Below the pieces are notes generated by a model. It was not told the DNA's origin, did not search any database, and saw only the letters and a list, made by a program, of their open reading frames with translations. Below, piece after piece: positions 25,442 through 34,692 of a DNA stretch of 64,000 nt. Source of the stretch: Mesorhizobium sp. GTDB lineage: Bacteria; Pseudomonadota; Alphaproteobacteria; Rhizobiales; Rhizobiaceae. Position 1 is the first letter of the stretch, and every line of letters begins with the position of its first letter. The DNA lies in the NCBI RefSeq assembly GCF_024710845.1, contig NZ_JANJTZ010000061.1, positions 1 through 64,000 on the forward strand, in the 5' to 3' direction. The position numbers and the translations under genes were made by a program.

Positions 25442-26187
25442 TCAAATCGGCGCGGGGTCTCGGCGCTGATCGGCATACCAAGCCATTGAGATGTCAGTGG
25501 CCGGTGACGTCATGCCAAGACGCCTATTCACTTCCACACGGCCCAACTGAGCAGTCATCCACCTGCTCGACCGACAAACGCATCCAGATCCTTCGCGGCG
25601 CTCTGCTGTCTGGCGCCGGATATCACTCCAGGCCCGAAGCATCGGAACCACGATCCGCGCCAGCTTGTCCTCACCCTGAAGAAGGGCGCAAACGTTGCGC
25701 TCGAACACGCTGCCGGCGCCTTTGGGCACGACGAGGCCGAACGTTTTCATCAACCCACGAATCTGGTTGGATATTTGCAAACGCATCTTGAGAAGCTGGC
25801 GCCGCGCTGTGATCAGTGTGCGGATCAGCATGCTGTCAAATCTTTGACTCGAACCTCTCGGTAGAAGCCAACCTCGGCCAGATGTGCCAGGCCATCCGCG
25901 TCATTCGAATCGGTCTTGTTCGCGGCCATATCCAGCGCGGCCTTGGCATGTCGCGCGTCGATGCAGATCACCGGCAGGCCCTCTGCCGTCAGCGAATGGT
26001 AGAACCACACCGACAGCGGCCCAGTCTCAAACACGACCCGCCGGGCATTCGGTGCGCGCTTGCGGATCAGCGCCGCGAGCAGTTGGGAGTCGGACGCGCA
26101 CTTACCCCGCCAGATCCTCTTGCCGTCCTGCCGGATCGAGATTGCCGTCTCTTTCATGGAGACGTCGAGACCGATATACTGTTTCAC
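25442..26187 (-). mobile_element. IS110-family transposase remnant (frameshifted)
   Basis: Starting at 26187: MKQYIGLDVSMKETAISI, the DEDD-type (RuvC-like) N-terminus of IS110 transposases; VVFETGPLSVWFYHSLTAEG and DARHAKAALDMAANKTDSND carry further acidic catalytic residues. At about 25835 a one-base change shifts the frame; the helical middle (RTLITARRQLLKMRLQISNQ) continues in the next frame to about 25640, after which similarity ends. The C-terminal Ser-containing transposase_20 domain is missing. Inactive. The ends of the element could not be placed. Confidence 0.75.
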
Positions 26188-26547
26188 AGCTGTCCTCCGT
26201 TCGATGCCTGGGTCCGGTGCCGATCGTGAGCCCGTTCTTCATCCTATCGCGGGACAGCCAGCCGGCTAGAGGTTCGAACATCGCCGCCATCTCTCAGGTG
26301 GCCACCGCTCCCGCGATTACGTCATGTTCGTTCAACGGCCCCAGATCTGCCGGTCAGCAACGCGCCCCCAACACGGGCATAGGTATCGGCTTCGGATCTT
26401 CCTGAAAGCAGACGCCTGCCCGAAGGCGGTACCATAGAGTTGAAGCCGGGCCTGTTTGGCGAAATTGGATCGGGCGTGCTACGAGGACGGAGCTGCGACG
26501 CCACCGAAACCGAACAGCAGGTTGCGCGCTCATCAGTCGGTTCGCAA
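26188..26547. other. Intergenic region, no gene seen
   Basis: About 360 bp between the IS110 remnant and the flavoprotein fragment. Part may be the left end of the IS110 element. No terminal repeat or coding sequence could be recognised. Confidence 0.4.
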
Positions 26548-27585
26548 TCAATTAAGGGTGTCGGTGGCAGCGGCGGTGCCGGCTACGGAGCCGAAGGCGA
26601 TAGCCGTCAGCAGACCGTTGCCTGAGAGATAACCCGACACGGGCGGACCCGATACGCCGCAAGCGGCGCCACCTGCAGCGAACAAATTGGCGATGGCGGC
26701 ACCGTCACAACGCAGGGCCCGCCCTTGGTCGTCGATCATCAGCCCACCCTGGGTGTGGAACAGCGCGCCTGTCACCTTGACCGCCTGATACGGTGGCGCG
26801 AGTGGCGCACCACCTGTGAAATCGCGCCCGAAGCGATCGACCGCCTGGCCCTTTTGGCAGGCCTCAATCGTAGCGAGGGTCGCCGCCAGCCTCCTCTCAG
26901 GCAGCCCCGTCGCCGCCGCGAATCCCGCAACGTCCGGTGCCGTGCGGATCGCGCCAGCTTTGTCCGCTTCCGCGTAGTCTGGAAAGGCCAGCGCAAACTC
27001 ATGGATGGCACGGTCGTAGATGTCCCACGCGATGCCATCCGGCTGCGCCAGCACATGCACTGCTTGCTCCGAATAGCCGCCGCTCTCGTCCGAGAAACGC
27101 TCGCCGAAAATGTTGACCTGGACCCCACCACGCATCATCAGCGCCCAGGAGATCAAAATGCCGTGCGGATGGGCAAGCGAGCCATGGCCCTGGTAGCCCG
27201 AGAGATGTTCGAGCCGGGCGCCAAGCGCCTCGCCCCACAAGAGCGCGTCGCCCGTGTTGCCGGCATGGCCGTAGTAGAGACCGTCGGCGATCTCGGGGAT
27301 GTTTCTGGCGACAAGCTCGGCATTGCCGCCAAAGCCGCTGCAGTCGAGCACCAGCGCCTTGCAGTCGATCACTTCGCAGGCACCGTCGGGCCGCGCGATC
27401 TCGACCGCCGCGATATTGTCCGACCCGCCGACGAAGAGCCGCGTCGCGCGTGCCTCGGTGACGATGGTAATGCCAGCGGCCTTAGCCGCAGCAAGCAGGC
27501 GGGCGTGCAGCGCCGCGCCGGTCTTCTCCGGCACTGCATGCATGCGGTGGCGTGCGTGTCCGAGATAAAGGAAGTCGTCGAGCAC
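26548..27585 (-). pseudogene. FAD-dependent oxidoreductase lacking its N-terminus
   Basis: 345 codons match the central and C-terminal parts of the fumarate-reductase/tricarballylate/ketosteroid dehydrogenase-type flavoprotein family: HAVPEKTGAALHARLLAAA, ALVLDCSGFGGNAELVARN, ALLWGEALGARLEHLSGYQG, and the C-terminal FAD site NLFAAGGAACGVSGPPVSGY. The N-terminal Rossmann motif (GxGxxG plus Glu) is missing. Family-like codons continue upstream of the listed start (VHFGPALEWLADAHGIDW) to about 27650, where similarity stops without any start. The break is probably a recombination junction beside the recombinase cassette, so the product cannot bind FAD normally. Confidence 0.65.
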
Positions 27586-27948
27586 GATCCAGTCGATGCC
27601 GTGTGCGTCGGCGAGCCACTCGAGTGCCGGGCCGAAATGAACTTTATGGTCCTGGGTTCCATGACAGAGCGCTCCACCATCCAGCCTCTGTTTTTCGTCA
27701 AGTTTCTGTAGCGACTTAAATAGCGCCGCAAATTCAGGCGCTTCGGCGCGGGGCTGTACGAGTTCGTGGACTGGAAGCGTCTCAAGTCAGCGATCTCCGC
27801 TGCTTTTTTCGCCCGCGTCTCAGAGGCGCCAATTCGATTTCCACTATTTCGGAACGGCGATGGTCGCGAGATGCGTGTGCTCCGAGACGATTACATGCGG
27901 CCGCTACTGCCGATTCGGTTGCTCGTAGCAACGAGACGCCGCGAGCCT
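27586..27948. other. Junction region upstream of the flavoprotein fragment
   Basis: About 360 bp between the flavoprotein fragment and the recombinase stop. The right 65 bp extend the flavoprotein similarity; the rest has no recognisable gene. It is the likely boundary of the recombinase-carrying element, though no direct repeat or attachment core was identified by eye. Confidence 0.4.
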
Positions 27949-29802
27949 TTACCCTGGAGGCTCTGATCGAAGGTTTTCGTAGATGGGCTCGGCGCCGAGA
28001 ACCTGTTCCTGGGCTTTCCAGGTGATCGGAAGGTCGATCTCGCGGGTAAGATATCGCGCTGTCAGATCGGCCGGTTGCCGTCCAGTCAGGATGGCGTCGA
28101 CGATCCGCGGCGACAGGAAAGCAAGCGGCAGCAGGCGACTGACGTCTTCTGGATGCACCCCATAGTGGGCTGCGATCTCTGCACGGTCTCGTCCAGAGGC
28201 GAGCGCATCGAGGTAGATGTGCGCCCTCGCAACAAGATCGATCAGCGTGTGATCCAGTCGAGCGCGAGAGGGGTTTTGACCTTCGATGACCAATCGACGC
28301 TCCACGCCGCGCTGTCGAATCGCGAGCGGAAGGTCGATTCGATGGAGATCGCGATCATCGTCGGAGTTGCCGTCGAATGTGGCGTTGGCGACCGAGGTAG
28401 GATCAACGGTTCCTGATGCGGGGCCAGCGTTCGTTGGGCTACCCGCTGGTGTTGTCTCCACCAGCCAGGCAACGACGGCGCTCCTCATAACGAGCAGGCT
28501 GATGGAATCGGTAGCGATGTCGATGCGACGGACGAGCCCGGCGATCGGTTCTCGGAGTTGATGGGGTTCCGAGCCTTCAGTCAGCAGGCGGTACCGTTCT
28601 GCAGCTGTTGTAAGGCCCGCTTCGATGCCGTGCGGGTAACCTGCCTCATGCATCCACCGCGACAGCATGGCCGTGTCGCAGAGCACCAGCTTGAGCTGGT
28701 TAAGCACGATTGCCTCGATCTCGACTGCCGGGATACGCCAACCGTCGTTACGGTTGGCACGTCCATCCTTGAGGCGCGAAGAGACATAGTAACGATAACG
28801 CTTGCCCTGCTTGGTCGCGTGGATGGGGCTCAGCCGATCTCCGGTCTCGTCGAAGACGAGGCCGTTCAGCAGATGAATGTCACGGTTGACCGCGGTCCCT
28901 CTTGGGCGTGGCGCGTGATCGGCCAGCCTTGCCTGGACCGCCTCGAACGTGGCGTCGGTGATGATCGCCTCATGCTCACCTGGATGAGTCTCGGCGCCAT
29001 GCCGGATCCTCCCTATATAAATGGGATTGGCGAGCATGTAGTACAGCTTTCCATTGCCAATCCTTCTGGAGGGTCTGCGACGGCCCTGCCCCGTGTCGCT
29101 TTGAATGAGGCGCATGGTGCTCCCCACCGGACCCGATCGATCGTTCAGCTCCCGGGCCAGTGAAGGTACTGACCCGAGTTCGAGATAGCGGACAAACAGC
29201 TTCTGGACTTCGGCGGCCTCGGCATCCTCGACGACCAGCTTTCTCTCCCGCACGCGATAGCCGAAAGAGACTGTCCCTCCCATCCACATGCCCTTCTTCT
29301 TCGAGGCCGCGATCTTGTCGCGAATGCGCTCGGCAGTGACTTCGCGCTCAAACTGGGCAAACGAGAGCAGCACGTTGAGGGTCAGCCGCCCCATGGAAGT
29401 GGTTGTGTTGAACTGCTGGGTGACGGAGACGAAGGAGGCGCCGGCAACGTCGAACACCTCGACGATCTTGGCGAAGTCGGCGAGCGACCGGGTGAGGCGG
29501 TCGATCTTGTAAACGACTACGACATCGATCTTCCGGTCGCGGATGTCCTGGAGGAGCCGCTGCAACGCGGGGCGCTCCAGCGTGCCGCCTGAGATGCCCC
29601 CATCGTCGTAGCGGTCCGGCACAAGCTTCCAGCCGAGACCCACCTGCGAGGCGATGTAGGCGGCACAGGCCTCGCGCTGCGCATCGAGCGAGTTGAACTC
29701 CTGCTCGAGACCATCCTCGGTCGACTTGCGGGTGTAGACCGCGCAGCGCAGGCGAGGCTGCGACGGTCGAGTGGCAGACGCGGATCGAGACGTGCCGGTC
29801 AT
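27949..29802 (-). CDS. Large serine site-specific recombinase
   Basis: A 617-residue serine recombinase. The N-terminal catalytic domain has the nucleophile Ser in CAVYTRKSTEDGLEQEFNS, DRYDDGGISGGTLERPALQR, VVVVYKIDRLTRSLADFAK and a closing FEREVTAERIRDKI. A recombinase domain follows (MGGTVSFGYRVRERKLVV, ANPIYIGRIRHG), then a long C-terminal part. The start at 29802 was chosen because it overlaps the DUF2924 stop (ATGA). Such recombinases in alphaproteobacteria go with DUF2924 and DUF3489 genes in prophage-like or integrative elements. Looks intact. Confidence 0.9.
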   Translation of the reverse strand: MTGTSRSASATRPSQPRLRCAVYTRKSTEDGLEQEFNSLDAQREACAAYIASQVGLGWKLVPDRYDDGGISGGTLERPALQRLLQDIRDRKIDVVVVYKIDRLTRSLADFAKIVEVFDVAGASFVSVTQQFNTTTSMGRLTLNVLLSFAQFEREVTAERIRDKIAASKKKGMWMGGTVSFGYRVRERKLVVEDAEAAEVQKLFVRYLELGSVPSLARELNDRSGPVGSTMRLIQSDTGQGRRRPSRRIGNGKLYYMLANPIYIGRIRHGAETHPGEHEAIITDATFEAVQARLADHAPRPRGTAVNRDIHLLNGLVFDETGDRLSPIHATKQGKRYRYYVSSRLKDGRANRNDGWRIPAVEIEAIVLNQLKLVLCDTAMLSRWMHEAGYPHGIEAGLTTAAERYRLLTEGSEPHQLREPIAGLVRRIDIATDSISLLVMRSAVVAWLVETTPAGSPTNAGPASGTVDPTSVANATFDGNSDDDRDLHRIDLPLAIRQRGVERRLVIEGQNPSRARLDHTLIDLVARAHIYLDALASGRDRAEIAAHYGVHPEDVSRLLPLAFLSPRIVDAILTGRQPADLTARYLTREIDLPITWKAQEQVLGAEPIYENLRSEPPG

Positions 29803-30329
29803 AGCCCGAAGAACCGTGGTCCCGACCAGTGGGCGCCGGTGATTCTGCCGGCGACGGCAGTCAGCGAGGGGTAGACCTTCGCCTCGAATACATAGCCGCC
29901 CTCGACCACATCGACGACATGGGTCCTGCCGCCCCACTCTCGGATCAGCCGCGCACCCGGGCTCAAGCGTCGACGCTGGCGTGGCGGTGTTGCCACATTC
30001 GCACAGCCACCATCGTCGACAGCGGTTTCGCTGTCCTGCACCTCTTTGATCTGTGCATCACTCACGTTACCCGATCGCTTGTTGGGAGCGACTCTCTCGT
30101 TCTCAACCCTGCTGACGGCGGACCTGAGCAGGCGACGCGTCTCGGCGGACAATCCGCCGAGACGCTTTGCCTGTAGATGCCAGGCAGCGGATCGGACCAG
30201 CAGGTCGCGACGCACGCCCTTGGGCGGCGGAGTGCCGTGTGCCTTCGTCCAAAGGACTGCCAGTTCGTCCCGCGCGAGGTCGCCGAGGGCGGCGACCTCC
30301 TGCTCCAAGTTGCTGCGGCTCGCTCGCAT
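29799..30329 (-). CDS. DUF2924 domain protein
   Basis: A 176-residue protein. N-terminal helices (SNLEQEVAALGDLARDELA, AHGTPPPKGVRRDLLVRSAA, WHLQAKRLGGLSAETRRLL) and the C-terminal module ARLIREWGGRTHVVDVVEG followed by YPSLTAVAGRITGAHWSGPRFF are characteristic of DUF2924. The end resembles a DNA-interacting minor domain seen in phage and integrase-associated proteins. Four-base overlap with the recombinase gene and 2 bp from the DUF3489 gene show a single transcript. Probably a recombination accessory factor, by association only. Confidence 0.85.
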   Translation of the reverse strand: MRASRSNLEQEVAALGDLARDELAVLWTKAHGTPPPKGVRRDLLVRSAAWHLQAKRLGGLSAETRRLLRSAVSRVENERVAPNKRSGNVSDAQIKEVQDSETAVDDGGCANVATPPRQRRRLSPGARLIREWGGRTHVVDVVEGGYVFEAKVYPSLTAVAGRITGAHWSGPRFFGL

Positions 30330-30331
30330 GG

Positions 30332-30982
30332 TCAGCTCACCGCGCCGTCTGCGATGCGGTAGCGACGCACCCCGTCCTTGCCCGTCTCGCTGGTCAGATT
30401 GAGGCTCATCTTCTTGCGGACCACCGCAGAGAGGAAGCCGCGTACCGAGTGGGCCTGCCAGCCGGTCGCCTCGACCAGCTGTTCGATGCTGACACCCTTG
30501 GCGAGACGGAGCTTCTTCACCACCAACTCGGTCTTTGAACCATCTTTGGCGATGCCACCGCCCTTTCTGGACTGGTGGGTGCCAGGCTCGGCCGCCCCGA
30601 CCTTGGTGGCATCGGTCCTATTGAGTTTGCTGGTGGGATCGGCCTTGGTTGTGGCGCGCGCTGTCATCTTCGGACCCGCTGCTTCGGTGGCCGCCACTGC
30701 GACCTTGGCCTTACAGTCAGAACCGGCATTGGAAGCAGGCGCGGCGCTCGTTCCCGGGGCGGTCTCGTTGGCCCGTCCGGCCTTCGCCGCGCGGGGCATC
30801 GTGTTCTCGGCATCCTGCGCCGAAACGGAGGCGGCTGCGGGCTCAGTTTCTGCCTGCGTCCGGGTTGCCGCAGGTGCCCTGCCCTTGCGCTTGCGTGCCG
30901 GCACCGGCTCGCCTGGCTGGTCGGTCCGCGCCGCGCCGACGGGCGCAGCATCGTTCAAATCGAAGGTTTGCTTGGTGGTCAT
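30332..30982 (-). CDS. DUF3489 domain protein with long low-complexity N-terminus
   Basis: A 216-residue protein. Residues 1-140 are an Ala/Thr/Pro/Lys-rich disordered region (PARKRKGRAPAATRTQAE and similar). The C-terminal 75 residues form the DUF3489 winged-helix-like module: SKTELVVKKLRLAKGVSIEQ, LVEATGWQAHSVRGFLSAVV, KDGVRRYRIA. DUF3489 is found next to DUF2924 and serine recombinases, and the HTH-like end suggests DNA binding. First gene of the cassette. Confidence 0.85.
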   Translation of the reverse strand: MTTKQTFDLNDAAPVGAARTDQPGEPVPARKRKGRAPAATRTQAETEPAAASVSAQDAENTMPRAAKAGRANETAPGTSAAPASNAGSDCKAKVAVAATEAAGPKMTARATTKADPTSKLNRTDATKVGAAEPGTHQSRKGGGIAKDGSKTELVVKKLRLAKGVSIEQLVEATGWQAHSVRGFLSAVVRKKMSLNLTSETGKDGVRRYRIADGAVS

Positions 30983-31554
30983 CTCGGGTCTCCGTCACAA
31001 GGCCGCCCACCGCGGGCGGTTGCACTGACGCAAGCCCGCTCGCAGGCGGGCTTCGACCTTACCACCGGCTCAGCCAGCCTCCGCCGCCCTTACCGCACGA
31101 GCAGCAATGCTTCCTCTACGAGCGAAGTCCAGTCGATCCTGAATTGCCCCTGAAGATTCCGCTCCGCCCACCGGCATTGGAGCGAAATCGAGAGCCGGTG
31201 GTGCAACGGCCGGATGGGGGCCGGAAGGAGACTGTCAGGTCTCGGCGCAGTTGCGCAGATAGCTGCCTTTCTGCAGCCGCCCATTCCGGTCGTCTCATGA
31301 TCGCTGACGGTTTCCCGTAACCCGACTTCGCAGGTACGCCCCACTTGTCGGCGTGATCGGGGTTGTTTCCAGACAATCCGACTTCGGATTATGCTCGGCG
31401 AACAACCGCCATTCAGCGAGTGGGACTCATCTCTGCCGTTCCAAGATGCAGGCCTCAACCTGACCGTCCGAGAGATCCTTGGCTTCCCACGGACCACACC
31501 CGGGCTTTGATCGCATTTGCCAGTAGTGTGTATTCTGAGGGGAAGGTGTTGCCC
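30983..31554. other. Intergenic region with an 8-bp hairpin, no gene seen
   Basis: About 570 bp between the cassette start and the end of the SDR gene. AAGCCCGC (31032-31039) and GCGGGCTT (31046-31053) form a perfect stem with a 6-base loop about 50 bp before the DUF3489 start: either a transcript-leader hairpin or a recombination-site element. The rest shows no coding sequence. It is a candidate place for the right boundary of the recombinase element. Confidence 0.45.
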
Positions 31555-32364
31555 TCAGGCAGGAAGTCCGTTCAGCTTGCGGATGCTCTTGTCGAAGGCG
31601 GAAGCGGGCACGAACCGGCGCAGCAGGCTGACCTGACGGGCTCGCTTGCCGGCCGCATAGCGCAGTCTGGGGGCGGCGTCGGTGGCAGCCTTCACCACCG
31701 TCAACGCGACCTCGGCGGGATCGTCGCCAGCCGCCACCGCCTCGCGCAACAGCCCCTCCACCCGGCTCCTGATGGCGTCATGGGCGTGTGACGGCTGGTC
31801 CGGCTTCAGCGCGTTGCCCTCGAAGGATGTGCGCGTGAAAGCCGGCTCGACCAGAACCGCCCGGATGCCTTGTGCCCGCAGTTCGTGGTCGAGGGATTCG
31901 GTGTAGCCTTCGATCGCATGTTTGGTTGCCGCATAGAGCGCAGAATATGGCGCGGGAATCAGGCCGAGGACCGAGCTTACATTGACGATCCTCCCGGATC
32001 CCTGCCGCCGCATCACGGGAAGAACCGCCTTGGTGAGGCGCACTACGCCGAAGACATTGATGTCGAAGATGGCCTGTGCCTGCCCGATGGAGGATTCCTC
32101 CGCAGCGCCGACGAGCCCTGTACCGGCATTGTTGACCAACAGGTCGATGCGGCCCGCTTGTGTTAGGACGTCGGCGATGAGGCGCTGGACGCTGCTGCCG
32201 TCGGTGACGTCGCAGGCGAGCATCGAGATCGATCCGGCTTTCTCGCGGGCGCTTCGGCTCGTGCCGAAGACCCTGAAGCCCTTCGCGTCGAGGGCGTGCG
32301 CTGTTTCGAGACCTATTCCGGAGGATGCGCCGGTCACGATGGCGACGGGTCGGTTGCTGGTCAC
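31555..32364 (-). CDS. Short-chain dehydrogenase/reductase, last gene of the TetR operon
   Basis: A 269-residue classical SDR: cofactor motif TGASSGIG near residue 10, NNAG (LLVNNAGTGLVG), catalytic Ser in VNVSSVLG and Tyr/Lys in YAATK. Start taken as GTG 32364, preceded by GGAGAG; longer frames run into the ftsZ gene. Its end (VSLLRRFVPASAFDKSIRKL) resembles a group of SDRs related to retinol or ketosteroid dehydrogenases, but the substrate is unknown. It follows the short ftsZ by 34 bp and is the fifth gene of the operon; a drug- or lipid-modifying role would fit but is not shown. Confidence 0.85.
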   Translation of the reverse strand: MTSNRPVAIVTGASSGIGLETAHALDAKGFRVFGTSRSAREKAGSISMLACDVTDGSSVQRLIADVLTQAGRIDLLVNNAGTGLVGAAEESSIGQAQAIFDINVFGVVRLTKAVLPVMRRQGSGRIVNVSSVLGLIPAPYSALYAATKHAIEGYTESLDHELRAQGIRAVLVEPAFTRTSFEGNALKPDQPSHAHDAIRSRVEGLLREAVAAGDDPAEVALTVVKAATDAAPRLRYAAGKRARQVSLLRRFVPASAFDKSIRKLNGLPA

Positions 32365-32398
32365 TGTTGTCTCTCCCACTGATTGCGATGAGGCGGCG

Positions 32399-33397
32399 TC
32401 AGCCCGCGGCTGAACGTCGTCGTAACTCAATGATGTCGGCCGAATGCCGGCGTCCGGCGGCGACGACGGATACGCGACACCTGCCTTTGAGGGCGTCGTC
32501 GAAGACCGCGCCCAGGATGATTTCCGCGTCGGGATCGACGCATTCGCGAACCGCCGTTGCCGCCTGGTCGACGTCGAAGAGCGTCAGATCCGCCCCCCCT
32601 GCTATTGATACAAGAACCCCTGTCGCGTCCCGGATCGATGTACCTTCGAGGAGCGGGTTGGACATCGCTGCTTCCGCCGCCGCCTTGGCGCGCTCGGGGC
32701 CGGCAGATTCGCCGGTTCCCATCATCGCACGGCCCATGCCGCTCATCACTGTGCGCACGTCTGCGAAATCGAGGTTGATGAGGCCTTCGTTGAGGACAAG
32801 GTCGGTGATGCTGCGCACGCCGGATAGCAACACACCATCCGCCTTCACGAATGCATCGGCAAATGTCAGGTGCGCGTCGGCAATGCGGAACAGATTCTGG
32901 TTCGGGATGACGATTAGCGTGTCGACTGCCTGCCGGAGTTGTTCCAGCCCCTTCTCAGCGACGCGCATTCGACGGGCGCCTTCGAAGGCGAAGGGCAGCG
33001 TGACGACGCCCAGGGTCAGAATGCCCATCTGTCGGGCTGCGCGACCGATGACGGGCGCGGCGCCCGTACCAGTTCCGCCGCCCATACCAGCGGTAACGAA
33101 GCACATATGGGCGCCCTTGAGGTGTTCGACGATCTCGTCGATCGACTCTTCGGCGGCCGCGCCTCCGATCTCCGCAAGTGACCCTGCGCCGAGTCCCTCG
33201 GTGACGTTCGGCCCCAGCTGGATCAGGCGCGAGGCCTTCGACATCAAGAGTGCCTGGGCGTCGGTGTTGGCAGACAGGAACTCTACGCCTTGGAGGCCCT
33301 GCGCGATCATGTTGTTGACCGCGTTGCCGCCGGCGCCGCCGACGCCTGCGACCATGATCCTCTGACCGTACGATGTCCTGCCCGGCTTCTTTTGCAT
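32399..33397 (-). CDS. ftsZ2: Short second FtsZ (tubulin-like GTPase), no C-terminal tail
   Basis: A 332-residue FtsZ homologue. GTP-binding parts are intact: [18 protein letters not shown] near residue 15, tubulin signature GGGTGTG at residues 106-112, and the T7 catalytic loop NLDFAD at 208-213, so it should bind and hydrolyse GTP and co-polymerise. It ends right after the C-terminal globular domain ([20 protein letters not shown]) without the disordered linker and conserved C-terminal peptide that bind FtsA and ZapA, unlike the main alphaproteobacterial FtsZ (over 500 residues). Short FtsZ2 proteins are known in rhizobia. Here it sits 29 bp after a fabF-like gene in an exporter operon, not in the dcw cluster. 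Confidence 0.93.
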   Translation of the reverse strand: MQKKPGRTSYGQRIMVAGVGGAGGNAVNNMIAQGLQGVEFLSANTDAQALLMSKASRLIQLGPNVTEGLGAGSLAEIGGAAAEESIDEIVEHLKGAHMCFVTAGMGGGTGTGAAPVIGRAARQMGILTLGVVTLPFAFEGARRMRVAEKGLEQLRQAVDTLIVIPNQNLFRIADAHLTFADAFVKADGVLLSGVRSITDLVLNEGLINLDFADVRTVMSGMGRAMMGTGESAGPERAKAAAEAAMSNPLLEGTSIRDATGVLVSIAGGADLTLFDVDQAATAVRECVDPDAEIILGAVFDDALKGRCRVSVVAAGRRHSADIIELRRRSAAG

Positions 33398-33426
33398 GGG
33401 GTTTCCTGGTCGGCTTTCGTGGATCG

Positions 33427-34692
33427 CTATTGCATCCAGCGGCGGAAAACAGCGCTGGCGTTGACGCCGCCGAACCCGAAACCGTTCGAGATCGCGAACT
33501 CGGTATCGAGGGCGCGAGACCGATGGGCTACGAAATCTATCCCGTCGCCAGCCATGTCAGGCGTGTCGAGATTGAGCGTCGGCGGCGCCATCTGGTCTCT
33601 GAGGGCAAGTATCGCGAAGATGGCTTCGATGCCGCCTGCTGCGCCGAGCAGGTGGCCCGTGGCGGACTTCGTGGCGCTGACGGCAATGGCTCCGTCCCGG
33701 CCGAAGACGCATTTAATCGCCTCGATCTCCCCGAGATCGCCCACGGGTGTGGATGTCGCATGGGCATTGAGGTGACCGATCTGACCGGTCGAGATGCCGG
33801 CCTGCGCAATCGCGATCGACATCGCGCGCCGCGCTCCGTCGCCGTCTTCGGGCCCCGAGGTGATGTGATGTGCGTCGGCCGTGGTGCCGTAACCCACCAT
33901 TTCAGCAATCGGGGCGGCGCCCCTGGCAATTGCGTGATTGAGTTCCTCAAGGACGAGGATGCCGGCGCCTTCGCCCATTACGAAGCCGTCGCGGTGCTGG
34001 TCGAAGGGGCGCGATGCCCGTTCGGGGCGGTCGTTGAACCCAGTCGATAACGACCTTGCAGCGGCAAATCCACTGAGGCTGACGATGTTCATGCAGGCCT
34101 CGGTGCCACCGCAGATGGCAACATCCGCCTCGCCAGCTCGGATGAGCCTTGCGCCATCGCCAATTGCCTGCACGCCTGCGGCGCAGGCCGTGACCGGTGC
34201 GCCAAGCACGCCTTTAAAGCCGTGCCTGATGGACACGTGAGCGGCGGCCAGGTTGACCAGAAACGACGGTACGGTGAAGGGCGACAGGCGCCGCGGCCCG
34301 CGCTCATCCACCGTCCGCACGGCTTGCGTTATTGCGGGAAATCCGCCGATGCCGGACGCAATGATGGTGGCAGTGCGCTGCCGGTCCTGTTCGGTGCCAG
34401 GTTTCCAGCCGGACTGCGCGACCGCCTCGTCGGCAGCGGCGAGGGCGAAGAGGATAAACCTGTCGACCTTGCGCTGGTCCTTCGGCGGCATGACGGTGTC
34501 GGGGTCGAGGCCGGAGTCTGCTTCGGACTTCGAGGGCACAACGCCGCCGACCCGCGCAGGCAGGTCACGAACCGTTTCATCCGATAGCGCACGGATGCCG
34601 GACCGGCCTTCAAGCAGACGCTTCCAGGATAGCTCGACGCCAGATCCAAGCGGCGTAACCGCACCCATGCCTGTGACTACAACGCGCTTCAT
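33427..34692 (-). CDS. FabF-type beta-ketoacyl-ACP synthase (extra copy)
   Basis: A 421-residue KAS II. N-terminal [20 protein letters not shown], catalytic Cys170 (VTACAAGVQ), His311 ([11 protein letters not shown]), Lys342 and His347 ([16 protein letters not shown]), so the full Cys-His-His triad and the structural Lys are present. Condenses malonyl-ACP with acyl-ACP in fatty acid elongation. No ACP, fabG or other synthesis gene is near, which argues against a housekeeping or polyketide cluster and for a spare copy. The start overlaps the MFS stop (ATGA at 34692-34689). Compared with typical FabF there is a longer loop after residue 50 ([14 protein letters not shown]), resembling FabF copies with a modified entry region. 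Confidence 0.93.
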   Translation of the reverse strand: MKRVVVTGMGAVTPLGSGVELSWKRLLEGRSGIRALSDETVRDLPARVGGVVPSKSEADSGLDPDTVMPPKDQRKVDRFILFALAAADEAVAQSGWKPGTEQDRQRTATIIASGIGGFPAITQAVRTVDERGPRRLSPFTVPSFLVNLAAAHVSIRHGFKGVLGAPVTACAAGVQAIGDGARLIRAGEADVAICGGTEACMNIVSLSGFAAARSLSTGFNDRPERASRPFDQHRDGFVMGEGAGILVLEELNHAIARGAAPIAEMVGYGTTADAHHITSGPEDGDGARRAMSIAIAQAGISTGQIGHLNAHATSTPVGDLGEIEAIKCVFGRDGAIAVSATKSATGHLLGAAGGIEAIFAILALRDQMAPPTLNLDTPDMAGDGIDFVAHRSRALDTEFAISNGFGFGGVNASAVFRRWMQ

